64,000 bases of DNA from Campylobacter sp. CCUG 57310 (GCF_013201975.1 NZ_CP053845.1:1-64000), one strand, 5' to 3'; shown: positions 46,889 to 57,523, counted from the stretch's first letter. Program-made: numbers and translations. The notes: a model not told the origin generated them from the letters alone.

Positions 46889-47709
46889 TTTTTCCTGATC
46901 TCGTTTTGAAATTTTTCATAGCCGTTTACTTTAAACATGACGTGGTCGTTCTTTGCGAGTGCGATAAAAAGCTCGTAATATAAATTTTCAGTCTCTTTTT
47001 GAATTTTGTTTAACTCCTCTTTAAGCTCGCCAAAGGAGCCTTGGAAGCGGTATATACTCTCGTTTGAGTCAAGTGAAATTTTTTCCACTTCTTCGCTCTG
47101 AGTAAACATATCATTTGCATTTTGCTTAAGCAAATTTACGTTCATTTCAACTTCTGCCGTGGCCTTTTGAGTGCGTTCGGCAAGCTTTCTTACCTCATCG
47201 GCAACTACCGCAAATCCTCGTCCATGCTCTCCTGCACGAGCTGCTTCTATGGCGGCATTTAGAGCTAGCAAATTCGTCTGATCCGAGATATCCTTAATTA
47301 AATTTATAACATTTGTGATCTCATCGACACTTTTATGAAGAGCCTCGGCTGTTGCTCGAGATCTGTTTGAAGACTCGGCTATGTGCGAAATCGAGTTTAT
47401 TATATTAGTCGAATCTGCTTGCAACTTGTCGATTAGTTGGGTATTTTTGACATTGTTTTTTGAAATATCCTTGATGCGAGTAAGCTCGTCGATATCTTTT
47501 TGGATAGATAACATGCTTGTTTTTGTACCCTGAATCATTGTTTTAGCCAGCAAATTTTTATTAGTCGAGCTTTGTGTGCTTTTTGCTATTAAAATTTGCT
47601 CTTTTAGGGCGTTAATCTCGCTTGTTAGTTTGTTATTTTCAATCTCTAATTTGTTAATTTTATCTTGTAAAATTTGATTTTCTTTTATGTTTTTGCTTTT
47701 AAAAAACAT
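46885..47709 (-). CDS. Cytosolic methyl-accepting chemotaxis protein (TlpD-like), frame broken at end
   Basis: A 274-residue chemoreceptor without membrane helices. The N-terminal coiled coil (about 8-45) is followed by the signalling hairpin with [41 protein letters not shown], and the start of a CZB domain ([20 protein letters not shown]). The frame ends at an A6 run before the rest of the CZB domain, which continues in the next ORF. Such soluble CZB receptors (H. pylori TlpD) respond to oxidants or zinc. A start at 47709 without strong ribosome site. Confidence 0.82.
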   Translation of the reverse strand: MFFKSKNIKENQILQDKINKLEIENNKLTSEINALKEQILIAKSTQSSTNKNLLAKTMIQGTKTSMLSIQKDIDELTRIKDISKNNVKNTQLIDKLQADSTNIINSISHIAESSNRSRATAEALHKSVDEITNVINLIKDISDQTNLLALNAAIEAARAGEHGRGFAVVADEVRKLAERTQKATAEVEMNVNLLKQNANDMFTQSEEVEKISLDSNESIYRFQGSFGELKEELNKIQKETENLYYELFIALAKNDHVMFKVNGYEKFQNEIRKK

Positions 47710-48008
47710 CCGAGTGCCTTTATGAGTTTTGATTATGTAACTCGCTTTATCAATAAAGCTGATTTTTGATTTTAGTAAATTTTTTCTTATAAAAAATTAA
47801 ATATTTAATAAACAGAAGTTTTATAATAATTATAAAATAGCATATATTATTAGTTTTTAGTTATAAAATTTGATTTGTTTAAGTTGTTCGTAACTCAATC
47901 AAGAGCGATTATATTAATTGTGAGATGTTTTAAGTTAGTATTATTTTGGCATTTATTTTTTGACTTTAAAAATCGGGAATTTGTTGTTTTGTGGATGCTT
48001 AAAAATAA
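47710..48008. other. A+T-rich intergenic region
   Basis: About 300 bp between the chemoreceptor start and tRNA-Ser. It must hold the chemoreceptor promoter (minus strand), but no unambiguous element, repeat or ORF was recognised. Confidence 0.4.
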
Positions 48009-48097
48009 TGGCAGACAGGATGGGATTTGAACCCACGAAGGCTATTAACCTTACACGCGTTCCAGGCGTGCTCCTTCAACCACTCGGACACCTGTCT
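48009..48097 (-). tRNA. tRNA-Ser (GGA)
   Basis: 89 nt on the minus strand including an encoded 3' CCA. The acceptor stem AGACAGG/CCTGTCT, D-arm start TGTCCGAGTGGTTGAAGGA, anticodon loop CTGGAAC (anticodon GGA), a long variable arm (GTAAGGTTAATAGCCTT) and the T-arm GGGTTCAAATCCC mark a class II serine tRNA. Confidence 0.95.
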
Positions 48098-48321
48098 ATT
48101 TGAAAATGTGATTTTAGCAAAAAATTTATAAATTTAAAATGTATTTAAATAAAATAGCTGTATTTTGCTTAAATCGTGTGGCTAATATAGACTTAAAATA
48201 CTATAGTTGTTTTTTAGAAACCAAGGGCAAATTTTGACTTCTTGTTTTATATCAAAGTGTGGTCTTGTAAATTTATCTATATATAAGCAACGGTGTAATA
48301 TAATTCGCAATTCTTCTATGT

Positions 48322-48398
48322 GTCAAGGTAGCTCAGCTGGTTAGAGCGCTGGTCTCATAAGCCGGAGGTCGAGAGTTCAAGTCTCTCTCTTGACACCA
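48322..48398 (+). tRNA. tRNA-Met (CAT)
   Basis: 77 nt with encoded CCA. Acceptor GTCAAGG pairs with TCTTGAC (one G-U), D-arm AGCTCAGCTGGTTAGAGC, anticodon loop CTCATAA (CAT), T-arm with GAGAGTTCAAGTCTCTC. The body resembles elongator methionine tRNA more than initiator or the Ile-CAT type. Confidence 0.92.
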
Positions 48399-48951
48399 AT
48401 GAAATTCTGCATAATGAAATCTTTAAAATTTATTCTACAATTACAAAATACTACTTTAAAAAAATATCGTGCCGAAGTTCTACGGAAAGAGTATTCGCGT
48501 ATCGAAAAAAATATTTTTAACATTTCAATTCTGGAAATATAAGATACAGAGCGTTTTAAATATTTAAAATTTATTGTTTGTGACTCGTTTTATCCTGATA
48601 AGCCACTTAATTTAAATTTGCAATGAGTCAATTTTCATCTAAATAGATAGAAATTATCAAAATTTAAATATCTTTTTGTTACAAATTTACACATTTATGT
48701 GAAGTAAATTTATAATCTTAATAACTCGGCTTAAATTTGCTTTTTGGCTTTAAATATTAGAAATTTGCTTTAAAAATAGGGCTTAGAAAAAATATAAGCG
48801 TATATATTTGAATATAATATTTAATTTTACATTTAAAGTTTAAGTTAAAATTTAGAATATCTTTTAAATGGCTATTAAGCTTATATCGACTATTATGGAA
48901 AAGCTTGATTTTAAGTCAAGTTGATAATTAAATTTAAAGGAGCTTATCGGT
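48399..48951. other. 553-bp intergenic region after tRNA-Met
   Basis: Mostly A+T-rich. A 42-codon open frame (48414-48542, from MKSLKFILQL to a TAA) starts just after the tRNA and contains a patch of less A+T-rich sequence (KKYRAEVLRKEYSRIEK), but it has no ribosome site and may be chance or a relic. The right end (about 48790-48950) must hold the promoter of the cytochrome gene; TATAAT-like strings are frequent there and none stands out. Confidence 0.35.
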
Positions 48952-49551
48952 ATGAAAAAAGCATTTTTACTTTCGGCGATTTTAAGCGGCTGTTTATTTG
49001 CTCAAACGGCCTATATTAAAAATAGCGAAGAGATCGCCAAAGACGGCAAGCATATAGGTTTTGCTAGGATATTAACGCCTGTCGAGATTATAAAAGCAAA
49101 CGGCGATAAGACCGAAGTTTCGGTAACTGGTTTTGTTCAAGAGGGCTATCAAGAAAAGCTTGTTAAAAGTCCGGCGCTTGGCGAAGAATTCGTAGTGTTT
49201 GAGACATATGTGGGAAATGCAAGCTATGAAGGCGGCAGCAACCCTTATGTCAAAATTTTAGAAAAGACAGAGGATGACTACGGTGAAGTTTGGCTTAAGG
49301 CCGAGTTTAAATTTGAGATCTCAAGCGAAAATTTAACCACCGATCCTGAGCCGCTTTACAACAATGCCAAAAATTTATTTGAGCAAAGTTGCTCTGCGTG
49401 CCATATCTTGCACGAACCAAATTCTTATACTGTCAATCAATGGCCATCTCAAATAGAAAGTATGATAAGCTCGGGCTTTGTCGGTCTTGAAGATGCCGAT
49501 AAGAGTGCGATTATAAAATATTTGCAGCACAATGCAAAAGATGTTCAATAA
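48952..49551 (+). CDS. Periplasmic monohaem c-type cytochrome
   Basis: Likely electron donor to the molybdenum reductase downstream. Signal peptide MKKAFLLSAILSGCLFAQT, a beta-rich middle part, and a single haem site CSACH near residue 145, with a C-terminal Met-poor helix (ADKSAIIKYLQHNAKDV). 199 residues. Campylobacter TMAO/DMSO reductase loci pair the reductase with such a cytochrome, matching the 60-bp spacing here. Confidence 0.88.
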   Translation: MKKAFLLSAILSGCLFAQTAYIKNSEEIAKDGKHIGFARILTPVEIIKANGDKTEVSVTGFVQEGYQEKLVKSPALGEEFVVFETYVGNASYEGGSNPYVKILEKTEDDYGEVWLKAEFKFEISSENLTTDPEPLYNNAKNLFEQSCSACHILHEPNSYTVNQWPSQIESMISSGFVGLEDADKSAIIKYLQHNAKDVQ

Positions 49552-49610
49552 CGGTCAAATTTTAAATTTAGATAATTAAGCAACCACAAATTTCTTAAAA
49601 GGGAGAAAAT

Positions 49611-52067
49611 ATGAAGAGAAGAAGTTTTTTAAAACTAAGCGCTTTAGCCGGCGTAAGCCTTCAGGCAAATAGCATGGCAAATGCCTCAAAAACGCTTTTT
49701 GATCAAAGAAAAGTGTTTTGTGCAAATAGATTCGGACCATTTTACGCAAACGTAGTAAGCGGTAAAATAACAAGTATAGAGCCATTTGAGGGCGATAGAT
49801 TTTCAACTACTTTAAATAACGCGATCCCTGATGCCATCCAAAACGAAAGCCGCGTGCTTTACCCTTGCGTAAGAAAGAGCTATCTTGAGAAAAAGGGTCC
49901 AAATAAGCCTGAGCTTAGAGGTGAAGAGGAATTTGTAAGAGTTGACTGGGATACGGCTCTTGACCTTGCCGCGAAAGCTTTAAAAGAAAATTTCGATAAA
50001 TACGGTCCTGAGAGTATTTACGGCGAGTGCTACTGGTGGGGCGGTAGCGGTAAGGTAAGCTGGGGTAGAGCCACAGCTAGAAGGATGCTAACTATCCTTG
50101 GCGGATTTGTTTCAGAAGACGGCAACTACTCTTATGGTGCAGGCCACGTCGTAATGCCTCACGTTATCGGTACTATCGAGCCAAACGAAGCTCCAACTCG
50201 CTGGGAAGCCATACTAAAATCAGCCAAAACTCTAGTATTTTGGGGAACCGACCCGCTTGTAACAAACGAGATCGGCGTAGGCGTTCCGACACACGAGACA
50301 TACCGCTACTATACAGCCCTAAAAGAGGCAAACGCAAGCGGCGCTAAGAAAATTTACGCCGTAGATACATACAAAAACAACACTATCAGATATCTAAACT
50401 CAGACTTTATCGGCGTAGTTCCAGGCACTGATACAGCGATGATGATAGGCATGTGCCACTATCTATACACAAACAACCTTTATGACGCGGAATTTATCAA
50501 AAAATACACAGTCGGCTTTAATAAATTTAAAGATTACTTCATGGGAACAACCGACGGCGTAGTAAAAGATCTTGCTTGGGCAAGCAAAATTTCACGCGTT
50601 CCTGTTAAAAAGCTGGAAGAGCTTTGCGTATCTTTAGCTAAAAACGAATCAATCATCCTAAGCGGTTTTGCTATCCAAAGACAAGATCACGGCGAGCAAT
50701 CATACTGGGCGCTTATCACTCTAGCTTCAATGCTTGGACATATCGGAAAAGAGGGTTGCGGATTTATGGCATGCGACCAAGGACACAAGACAAGTGATGA
50801 AACTTACATAGCTCCTGTTCTTAAGGGCTTAAGCTCATTCCCAAGCGAAAAATACACTAAAGCCGATAGCCCATGGGTAAAAAACAAAAACTACATCATG
50901 CCAAACAGCCGTATGACAGACGCTCTTTTAAATCCGGGCATGGAGATGGAGAGAAACGGAGCAAAATGGAAGCTTCCTCACATGAGAGTTGCGTTTAGCG
51001 CGAGCGGATCGATCTTTACAAGACATCAAGAGATCAACCGCATGGTTGAAGCGTGGAAGAAATTTGACACCGTTATCACCGCAGAGCCTTACTGGACGGG
51101 TGGGGCTAAGATGTCGGATATCGTATTCCCGGTGGCGATCGAGCCTGAGAGAAACGATATAGACCAAAGCAACGGCACGGGCGAGTATCTATTTGCTATC
51201 AAAAAAGCTGTTGAACCTGCCGGCGAATCAAGAACAGACTTTGAAATTTGTAAAGGAATTTGCAAACGCTGGGGCATGGAAGAGGTCTTTACCGAGGGCA
51301 AAACCGAGATGGAATGGGTAAAAGAAATTTATGCCGACGCGATGAGTCAAGCAAAAGGCCTTGGATATGACAAGATGCCTAGCTTTGATGAGTTCTGGGA
51401 GAAGGGCTACGTCAAATTTGATAAAAAAGACGACGAGAAAAAATACTTCACCAGATTTGCAAACTTTAGAGAAAATCCAAACAAATTTAGACTCGGCACT
51501 CCATCGGGCAAGATCGAAATTTACTCACCTGTTATCGCGAAAATGGGGTATGATGACTGCATGGGACACCCTGCTTGGTTTGAGCCGTTTGAGTGGCTAG
51601 GAAACGAAAAAATAGCTAAAAAGTATCCTTTAGCGCTTAACACCCCACACTCACGCTTCCGCCTTCACTCGCAGCTAAACAACTCGGTTGTTAGACACTA
51701 TACATCCGTAAACGGCAGAGAGCCGATGTATATAAGTAAAAGTGCAGCTGAAAAAAGAGGCATTAAAGACGGCGATATCGTAAGAGTATTTAACGATCGC
51801 GGCGAAATTCTAGCGGGTGCAATCGTAAGCGATATAGCGCAAGACGATGTTATCATCATCTGCGAAGGCGCTTGGTACGATCCTGAGGTTTGGGGCAAAA
51901 AGAGCCTTTGCCAACACGGTTGTGTAAACGTACTTACAAAAGATAAAGGCACAAGCAAGCTTGCTCAAAGCAACGTCGCTCATACGAACCTAGTTCAAGT
52001 TGAGAAGTACAAAGGCGCTATCAGACCTATTAGAGCATTCTCTAAACCAAAAATTCTAAACGCTTAG
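49611..52067 (+). CDS. Periplasmic molybdopterin S-/N-oxide reductase (TorA/BisC-like)
   Basis: Reduces TMAO, DMSO or related S/N-oxides as terminal respiratory acceptor. Tat signal at the N-terminus (KRRSFLKLSALAGVSLQA), then the bis-MGD folds: YPCVRKSYLEK, GSGKVSWGRATARRMLT, TDPLVTNEIG and the Ser-ligand region of the DMSO-reductase family (no Cys near the N-terminus for an Fe-S cluster), with the C-terminal RFRLHSQLNNS cap domain. 818 residues. The upstream cytochrome probably supplies electrons. A perfect-looking terminator follows. Confidence 0.93.
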   Translation: MKRRSFLKLSALAGVSLQANSMANASKTLFDQRKVFCANRFGPFYANVVSGKITSIEPFEGDRFSTTLNNAIPDAIQNESRVLYPCVRKSYLEKKGPNKPELRGEEEFVRVDWDTALDLAAKALKENFDKYGPESIYGECYWWGGSGKVSWGRATARRMLTILGGFVSEDGNYSYGAGHVVMPHVIGTIEPNEAPTRWEAILKSAKTLVFWGTDPLVTNEIGVGVPTHETYRYYTALKEANASGAKKIYAVDTYKNNTIRYLNSDFIGVVPGTDTAMMIGMCHYLYTNNLYDAEFIKKYTVGFNKFKDYFMGTTDGVVKDLAWASKISRVPVKKLEELCVSLAKNESIILSGFAIQRQDHGEQSYWALITLASMLGHIGKEGCGFMACDQGHKTSDETYIAPVLKGLSSFPSEKYTKADSPWVKNKNYIMPNSRMTDALLNPGMEMERNGAKWKLPHMRVAFSASGSIFTRHQEINRMVEAWKKFDTVITAEPYWTGGAKMSDIVFPVAIEPERNDIDQSNGTGEYLFAIKKAVEPAGESRTDFEICKGICKRWGMEEVFTEGKTEMEWVKEIYADAMSQAKGLGYDKMPSFDEFWEKGYVKFDKKDDEKKYFTRFANFRENPNKFRLGTPSGKIEIYSPVIAKMGYDDCMGHPAWFEPFEWLGNEKIAKKYPLALNTPHSRFRLHSQLNNSVVRHYTSVNGREPMYISKSAAEKRGIKDGDIVRVFNDRGEILAGAIVSDIAQDDVIIICEGAWYDPEVWGKKSLCQHGCVNVLTKDKGTSKLAQSNVAHTNLVQVEKYKGAIRPIRAFSKPKILNA

Positions 52068-52075
52068 TTGATTTT

Positions 52076-52102
52076 AGCGGGGAGGCAACTCCTCGCTTTT
52101 AT
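52076..52102 (+). terminator. Terminator after the molybdenum reductase
   Basis: AGCGGGGA/TCCTCGCT, an 8-bp stem with one G-T pair and a GGCAAC loop, followed by TTTTATCTTT. Confidence 0.8.
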
Positions 52103-52468
52103 CTTTAATATATACATTTGCATTTCTTTTTGTAAAGTTGATAATAGAAATAGATTTTTAATTAAGAAAAATTAATATATGAGATTAATAAACTATTTTT
52201 TATCATGATTAATAAATATAAATTATAAATATCTTGGATGTTTTAATAATAAGCAATGCTAAATATAACTTATATTATATGATAATTATAAATATTAATA
52301 AAAAATAATGATTAAAATATAATGTTTTTATCATTTTTAATTTTTAAAATATCGATTTTAACGTATTTTGATACAAATATCACAAAATCATAAGAAATAT
52401 TAATTTAAATTTGAGTTTTAAAAAAGTATAATTCCGAAATTTTTAACTAAAATTCATAAGGAAGGAGT
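52103..52468. other. Very A+T-rich intergenic region
   Basis: About 365 bp of almost pure A/T with no ORF. A TATAAT at 52427-52432, 36 bp before the methyltransferase ATG, is the probable -10 element of that gene. The extreme composition could bind H-NS-like or other nucleoid proteins, but nothing specific is visible. Confidence 0.45.
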
Positions 52469-53083
52469 ATGCCGAATTTTATCACTAAAAATTTTTCAAA
52501 GCCTCAAGGGGTGTTTGGAGTATTGCTTTTAAACTTTATGAATAGGATGCACAAAAAATCTGAAGCATGGGCGCTATCAAAGATTCAGATTAAAGAGGAT
52601 ATGTGTATTCTTGACGTTGGATGTGGAGGCGGAGCTAATGTGTATAAAATTGCCGATAGATTAAAAGATGGCTGTATATTTGGAGTGGATTACTCTAAAG
52701 ATTGCGTTTTATGCAGCAAAAAGCTCAATCAAAAAGCTATCAATAAAGGAAAAGTGCGGATCATAGAGGCCTGTGCATCAAATTTACCTTTTGAGGACGA
52801 GAAATTTGATATTATAACCGCTTTTGAAACCATATATTTCTGGCCTGATTTAAAGAAGGACTTCAAAGAGATAAGAAGGGTTTTAAAAACCGGCGGGATA
52901 TTTTGCATACTTACTAAAGCGAGTTTAAAAAGGTCCGGGTGCAAGTGGGAGAAAGCTATGCTAAATAAGCACGTTTATCTATTTGATGAGGTGCTGGATA
53001 TGTTAAGAGAGGCTAAATTTAGCAGCTATGAGCATATTTTACACGAAAACGGCAAATGGAATTTGTATATAGGCGTTAAGTAG
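52469..53083 (+). CDS. SAM-dependent class I methyltransferase
   Basis: A 204-residue Rossmann methyltransferase: motif I ILDVGCGGGANVYKIA near residue 47, acidic loop IFGVDYSKDCV, motif with NLPFEDEKFDIITAFETIYFW, and LKTGGIFCILTKA. Similar to UbiE/YcgJ-type enzymes; substrate not evident. An AAGGAAGGAG site and a TATAAT element precede it. Convergent with the RDD gene, overlapping by 8 bp. Confidence 0.88.
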   Translation: MPNFITKNFSKPQGVFGVLLLNFMNRMHKKSEAWALSKIQIKEDMCILDVGCGGGANVYKIADRLKDGCIFGVDYSKDCVLCSKKLNQKAINKGKVRIIEACASNLPFEDEKFDIITAFETIYFWPDLKKDFKEIRRVLKTGGIFCILTKASLKRSGCKWEKAMLNKHVYLFDEVLDMLREAKFSSYEHILHENGKWNLYIGVK

Positions 53084-53498
53084 TTTTCTTGCTAACCGCA
53101 GCTGAATTTGTAAGAATATCGTGCAAATTTAGCCTATCTTTTCTGAAAAAACACAGGCAAATTCCAATCAAACTAAAACCCGCTAAAACAAAGCATACAT
53201 AGCGAACAAACGCGTGAAATAATCCTAACTTTTGCCCGTTTTTCAAATTCACAAGATAGATGCCTTGGCTTTTATAGCCCGGGGTTTGCGCTTTGATGCT
53301 TTGAAAAAGGCAGATGATAACTCCAAATAAAAAATTCGTGATAAATATCGCTAGCTGGTTGTTTTGAAACTCGTTTTTGCCGTCTAAAACAGCATAAGTC
53401 GTGATATAAAGAATTGGCATAAGTATGAAAAAAACATCGGTTATAAAGGCCTTTATCCGCGAAGGCACACTTGCGATGATTGCTTTTTGCTTTGCCAA
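53076..53498 (-). CDS. RDD-family membrane protein
   Basis: 140 residues with three to four hydrophobic helices and the family's Arg/Asp-containing first helix region (PSRIKAFITDVFFILMPILYI). The later ...TPGYKSQGIYLVNLKNGQKLGL segment is characteristic of RDD proteins. Function unknown. On the minus strand ahead of pyrE. Confidence 0.82.
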   Translation of the reverse strand: MAKQKAIIASVPSRIKAFITDVFFILMPILYITTYAVLDGKNEFQNNQLAIFITNFLFGVIICLFQSIKAQTPGYKSQGIYLVNLKNGQKLGLFHAFVRYVCFVLAGFSLIGICLCFFRKDRLNLHDILTNSAAVSKKTT

Positions 53499-53582
53499 AT
53501 TTACTCCTGTTTTGATATTAAATTTGCTCTACTAGGAGCAGGATAAATTTAAATTATCCCTGCTTAAATCCGCTAAAATTTG

Positions 53583-54191
53583 TTAATTTCCTCTGCTGCC
53601 CGGCTTTATGGCTATGCTGCCATCCTTGCATAGTGGGCAGTTTTGCGGTTCGTAAATTTCAAATTCAAAATTTCCAAGCGCAAAGATCGGAAGATCACTT
53701 GGCAGCTTGCAGCTTGGTTTACGCTCGTTTTTTAAATTTGTTAGCGGACAAAAGCCTCTGTTTGCAATTGCAGCAAAGGCAACCACCTCTCCGCCAAGAT
53801 CCCTGATAATATTTGCCGCCTCAAGCGCAGAGCCGCCGGTAGTGATGATATCTTCGCAGATGATGAATTTCTCGCCCTCATGCACTTCAAAGCCGCGGCG
53901 CAGAGTCATCACTCTATCAACTCTTTCGGTAAATATAAACCTCTTTTTTGCCGCGCGAGCAAGCTCATATCCTGCTAAAATTCCACCTATTGCAGGCGAG
54001 CATACGGTGTCAAACTTAACCCCCGCTTCAGATATAACGCGAGCTAGTTCATCGGCTAGTTTGCCTGCTATCATTGGATTTTCAAGCACTTTGGCACTTT
54101 GAAGATAAAACTGTGAGTGGTTACCGCTAGTTAGTAGAAAATGCCCCTTAAGATAAGCACCCGCCTCTTTGTAAATTTGCTCTAAATTCAT
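53583..54191 (-). CDS. pyrE: Orotate phosphoribosyltransferase
   Basis: Makes OMP in pyrimidine synthesis. PRPP-binding loop [17 protein letters not shown] near residue 108-124, [18 protein letters not shown] near the start and [10 protein letters not shown] are present. 202 residues. The C-terminal NCPLCKDGS Cys pair is a feature of the longer epsilonproteobacterial type. Confidence 0.96.
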   Translation of the reverse strand: MNLEQIYKEAGAYLKGHFLLTSGNHSQFYLQSAKVLENPMIAGKLADELARVISEAGVKFDTVCSPAIGGILAGYELARAAKKRFIFTERVDRVMTLRRGFEVHEGEKFIICEDIITTGGSALEAANIIRDLGGEVVAFAAIANRGFCPLTNLKNERKPSCKLPSDLPIFALGNFEFEIYEPQNCPLCKDGSIAIKPGSRGN

Positions 54192-54241
54192 ACTTTAGCC
54201 TTTTAAATTTTTAAGTTTATCTTAGCACGCAAGCGCTTAAG

Positions 54242-55912
54242 CTACTCTTTTTCTAAGAAGAAAGCAGGCGTTGCTCTAAGTAGCGTATATCCTTGACTTG
54301 GACTCACTTTAAGCTCAAGCCAGTCTATCACAAGTACTCCTTTATCTGTGTATATCACAAGCATATCGTCTGCAAGCTGATTTATAATTTCGTAAGAATA
54401 AACAGTGTAAAAATCAAGCCCTCGCTTCTCAAATACGCGCTTGATATGATCGTTCATGTTGATTGATACGATTTTTTGATCATCTTTAAAAATTTCTATG
54501 AAGCCTTGCTCTTGCAATGCCTCTCTTTCGTAGTTTAAGCTATCTACTATCAAGTTTTTATATCCCGATAGTGCAATCTGAGTGCTACTTAGCTTTAAGC
54601 TTCTATACTCGGTTGCCTCTTTGGCGGACTTTGGCAAGTAGCCATAATGCGTTAGTTCGTCAAGTAAATTTTCATTGTTTGGCAAAGAGTAGTTGTTGTC
54701 TAGGTTTTTGATCGCATACGCCATATCGGCTAGTTTGATCTTGTCATTTGAGCTTAAATTTGAGATGTCTATCTTTTTTACTTCACCGTTTTGGTCGGTT
54801 AAATTTAACTCGTTTAGATAAGAGTGTAGCCTTGAAATTTGCGAATTTAGGGAAATTTCTCTGGCGTCTATAACAAAAAATGTTATTAAGATCAGACTCA
54901 CGCTTATAACGGCACAAATTCTATAAGAAAATAGCCTTTTAACCATCATTAGTATGTAGATTATCGTTGCTAGGGTAGCTGCTGCGATGAGATAAATTCT
55001 GCTTGGAGTTAGACCATATGTATCCGTTCGCTCTAAAATTCCAACCCATAAAAGTATGAGAGTAGCTGAGCCTAGATAGGCAAAAAATTTATAAAAATTT
55101 GAGATTTTACTTGTTTTAAGAGTATTCCTTGAGCCTAAATTTAGCACACTATCTAAGGCTGTTAGGATAAATCCCGCAAGCAGATAAATAAGCACGATAA
55201 TCGCTACTCCACCCTTTGGTAGGCCACTTATAAAGGCGATATTTGCCATATAAAGATAAAGTATGCCTGTGTAGATGATAAGAGTGGGTGTTAGGATGAA
55301 ATTTAAAATGTTTTTTAAAAGTTGGTTTGAATCCCTAAAATAAAATTTATCCTCAAAAAGCAGAAATAAAAACGGCACGAGTGCGATAAAATTTGCCACA
55401 TGAAAGTTGACCAAAAAATTTACTCTATACAAATCGGTATCAAAAAAGTAGTCAAATGCCGCAATTATCAAGCTTATAATGATGGCTAGTAGTGCAAATA
55501 TACCAAACGCCAAGGCTAAATTTAAAATTTTGCTTATCGCATTTTTGATAAATCCTTCGTCGTCTTTTGCAAATTTATCAGCCAAAAGCGCAATCGCCGC
55601 TATAGTATAAACAGCCCAAAATTTTTCATTATGGAAATAAAAATCACTTTTATACTCTAGGGCATAAACAAGAAAAGAGCCGATTATCGGCACTAAAATA
55701 GAGAATTTGTAAGCAAATTTATTGTACTTGCTTAGATAGATGACAACTAGATAAAGTGGCGAAAATAGCCAGTATTCAAAGTTTGCTTCTAAAAATTTAT
55801 ACGGCAAAAACAAAGCAGCGAGCGCAAACCCAAAAGCTGTTAAAATTTCGATCTTGTGAGATGAGATAGTAGGTTTGATTTGTTGCAAGACAGGTAAAAG
55901 CGCACTCATCAC
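54242..55912 (-). CDS. DUF4153-type integral membrane protein
   Basis: 556 residues with about 11-12 hydrophobic helices over the first 370 residues, followed by a soluble C-terminal part of about 180 residues rich in Lys and Tyr. The topology and central segments resemble DUF4153 membrane proteins of unknown function. First gene of a minus-strand run preceding frr; promoter not identified. Confidence 0.75.
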   Translation of the reverse strand: MMSALLPVLQQIKPTISSHKIEILTAFGFALAALFLPYKFLEANFEYWLFSPLYLVVIYLSKYNKFAYKFSILVPIIGSFLVYALEYKSDFYFHNEKFWAVYTIAAIALLADKFAKDDEGFIKNAISKILNLALAFGIFALLAIIISLIIAAFDYFFDTDLYRVNFLVNFHVANFIALVPFLFLLFEDKFYFRDSNQLLKNILNFILTPTLIIYTGILYLYMANIAFISGLPKGGVAIIVLIYLLAGFILTALDSVLNLGSRNTLKTSKISNFYKFFAYLGSATLILLWVGILERTDTYGLTPSRIYLIAAATLATIIYILMMVKRLFSYRICAVISVSLILITFFVIDAREISLNSQISRLHSYLNELNLTDQNGEVKKIDISNLSSNDKIKLADMAYAIKNLDNNYSLPNNENLLDELTHYGYLPKSAKEATEYRSLKLSSTQIALSGYKNLIVDSLNYEREALQEQGFIEIFKDDQKIVSINMNDHIKRVFEKRGLDFYTVYSYEIINQLADDMLVIYTDKGVLVIDWLELKVSPSQGYTLLRATPAFFLEKE

Positions 55913-55989
55913 TCTCCTTTGTAAATTTCGGCTAAATTTGCAAGCTAGAGATTACGGCTTGTTTAGAGTGACAAGCCGTAAATTTGGGC

Positions 55990-56547
55990 TTAAACTTTAA
56001 GTAGTTCAGCCTCTTTTTCTTTTACTAAAGTATCAATTTTATTGGTGTATGAATCGGTAATTTTTTGCACTTCGTCTTGAGCTTTCTTGCTCTCGTCCTC
56101 GGTGATTGATTTGTCTTTTTCAAGTTTTTTTACATCATCGTTAGCGTCTTTTCTTATGTTTCTAACGCTTACTTTTGCCTTTTCGCCCATGGCTTTTGCA
56201 TGCTTTGCATTTTCTTGTCGTTGCTCAACCGTCATAGGAGGGAAAAATAGCTTCACACTCTCGCCGTCGTTGTTTGGCGTTACGCCTATATTTGCCGCAG
56301 AGATCGCTGCCGTGATAGTTTTTAGCATTGATTTTTCCCACGGAGTTATGCTGATAGTGCTTGCGTCGCTTGTTAGTACGGTTGCAACTTGATTTAGCGG
56401 AGTTTGACTTCCGTAATAATCAACAAAGATGTTATCAACTATGCTTATGTTTACTTTGCCCGTGCGAAGAGTTGAAAAGTCGCGCTTAAGACCGTCTATG
56501 CATCTGTCGCAAGACTCTTTTTGTTTGTTATAAATTTCATTCAGCAT
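55990..56547 (-). CDS. frr: Ribosome recycling factor
   Basis: Splits post-termination ribosomes with EF-G. 185 residues forming the three-helix bundle and beta domain; [31 protein letters not shown] and [15 protein letters not shown] and the C-terminal helix are typical. Overlaps the end of the deacetylase gene by 11 bp. Confidence 0.97.
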   Translation of the reverse strand: MLNEIYNKQKESCDRCIDGLKRDFSTLRTGKVNISIVDNIFVDYYGSQTPLNQVATVLTSDASTISITPWEKSMLKTITAAISAANIGVTPNNDGESVKLFFPPMTVEQRQENAKHAKAMGEKAKVSVRNIRKDANDDVKKLEKDKSITEDESKKAQDEVQKITDSYTNKIDTLVKEKEAELLKV

Positions 56548-57508
56548 TTATATCCTTTACTAGAATTTTTGTTGTCGTTTTGCCGTTTACTTTTAGGCTC
56601 ATTCTTACTTTGTATCTGTCGATAGGCTCTTTAAATTTAACATTCATAGTGCCGTCTTCGAGCTTTACTTTTTTAGTTCCTCTGCCTGTGACTGAAAGAT
56701 ATCCAAATGACGCATTTTCGTCGGTTTTAATTATAACTTCACCTATTTTATTATTTTTTGGGTAGTCTTTTGGCATTATCCATTCGGCTTTTAGAAATTT
56801 GATTGCAAGCGCAGATTTTAGATTAGTTTCGTTTACAAGGGGAGTTCGATCAAGCTCAAGCAAGTCGCTACCTTTGCCGACTGCGCTTGAATTTTGAGCT
56901 AGTAAAACTTCAAGCCCGTATTCTACAGATAGATTTCTTATTTTATCATTGTATTCTCCGTACGGATAAGCAAAATACTTTGGCTTATAGCCCATGTGCT
57001 TTTCAAAAATTCTAATACCGTCTTCAAAATCATGTTTTAATCTATCGTCACTTAGCCCTATCATATGCAAGTGTCCGTAGGAGTGATAGCCGATTTCGCC
57101 GTATTTTGCCGCCTCTTTGATCTGCTCAAAGGTCATGAAATCGCCATATTTTTTGGCACTTGCTTCAACGTAAACCATCAAAGCAAATGGATATCCGTAC
57201 TCGATAAATATCGGAAGTCCGTTTTCATAAAAGCTCTTATATCCGTCATCTACCGTTAAAACTACCCATTTATCCGGAATTTCCTCGTCGTTTTTAAGAG
57301 CATTTACCAGTTTTGAAAGAGGCACCACCTCATATCCGTTATTTTTGAAAAACTCAAATTGCTCTCTTAAATTTTCATTAGAGATATTTGTGCTTGGGTG
57401 TCTTGGATCGTTAAATCTATGATAGTTAAATATGTGCGCATCAGCCCAAAGAGAAACGCTTGCAAGCAAAAACGCCAAGCAAAATTTCAAACAGATATTT
57501 TTAACCAC
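56537..57508 (-). CDS. Secreted polysaccharide deacetylase-family protein
   Basis: N-terminal signal peptide ([19 protein letters not shown]), then a NodB-type domain: [12 protein letters not shown] provides the two Asp, and [12 protein letters not shown] the HSxxH metal ligands, FAYPYGEYN the late motif. A C-terminal beta domain of about 80 residues follows. Periplasmic, probably acting on peptidoglycan or a surface glycan. 323 residues, between secG and frr. Confidence 0.88.
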   Translation of the reverse strand: MVKNICLKFCLAFLLASVSLWADAHIFNYHRFNDPRHPSTNISNENLREQFEFFKNNGYEVVPLSKLVNALKNDEEIPDKWVVLTVDDGYKSFYENGLPIFIEYGYPFALMVYVEASAKKYGDFMTFEQIKEAAKYGEIGYHSYGHLHMIGLSDDRLKHDFEDGIRIFEKHMGYKPKYFAYPYGEYNDKIRNLSVEYGLEVLLAQNSSAVGKGSDLLELDRTPLVNETNLKSALAIKFLKAEWIMPKDYPKNNKIGEVIIKTDENASFGYLSVTGRGTKKVKLEDGTMNVKFKEPIDRYKVRMSLKVNGKTTTKILVKDINAE

Positions 57509-57523
57509 TTTTTTCTCGCAAAT

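Noticed and set aside
48414-48542. 42-codon ORF after tRNA-Met as an integrase relic
   Set aside because: No ribosome site, no recognisable recombinase motif and no repeat of the tRNA 3' end was found in the window; kept only as a remark.
52103-52468. Replication or transfer origin in the very A+T-rich gap
   Set aside because: No iterons, DnaA boxes or nick-site-like sequence seen; composition alone is not evidence.
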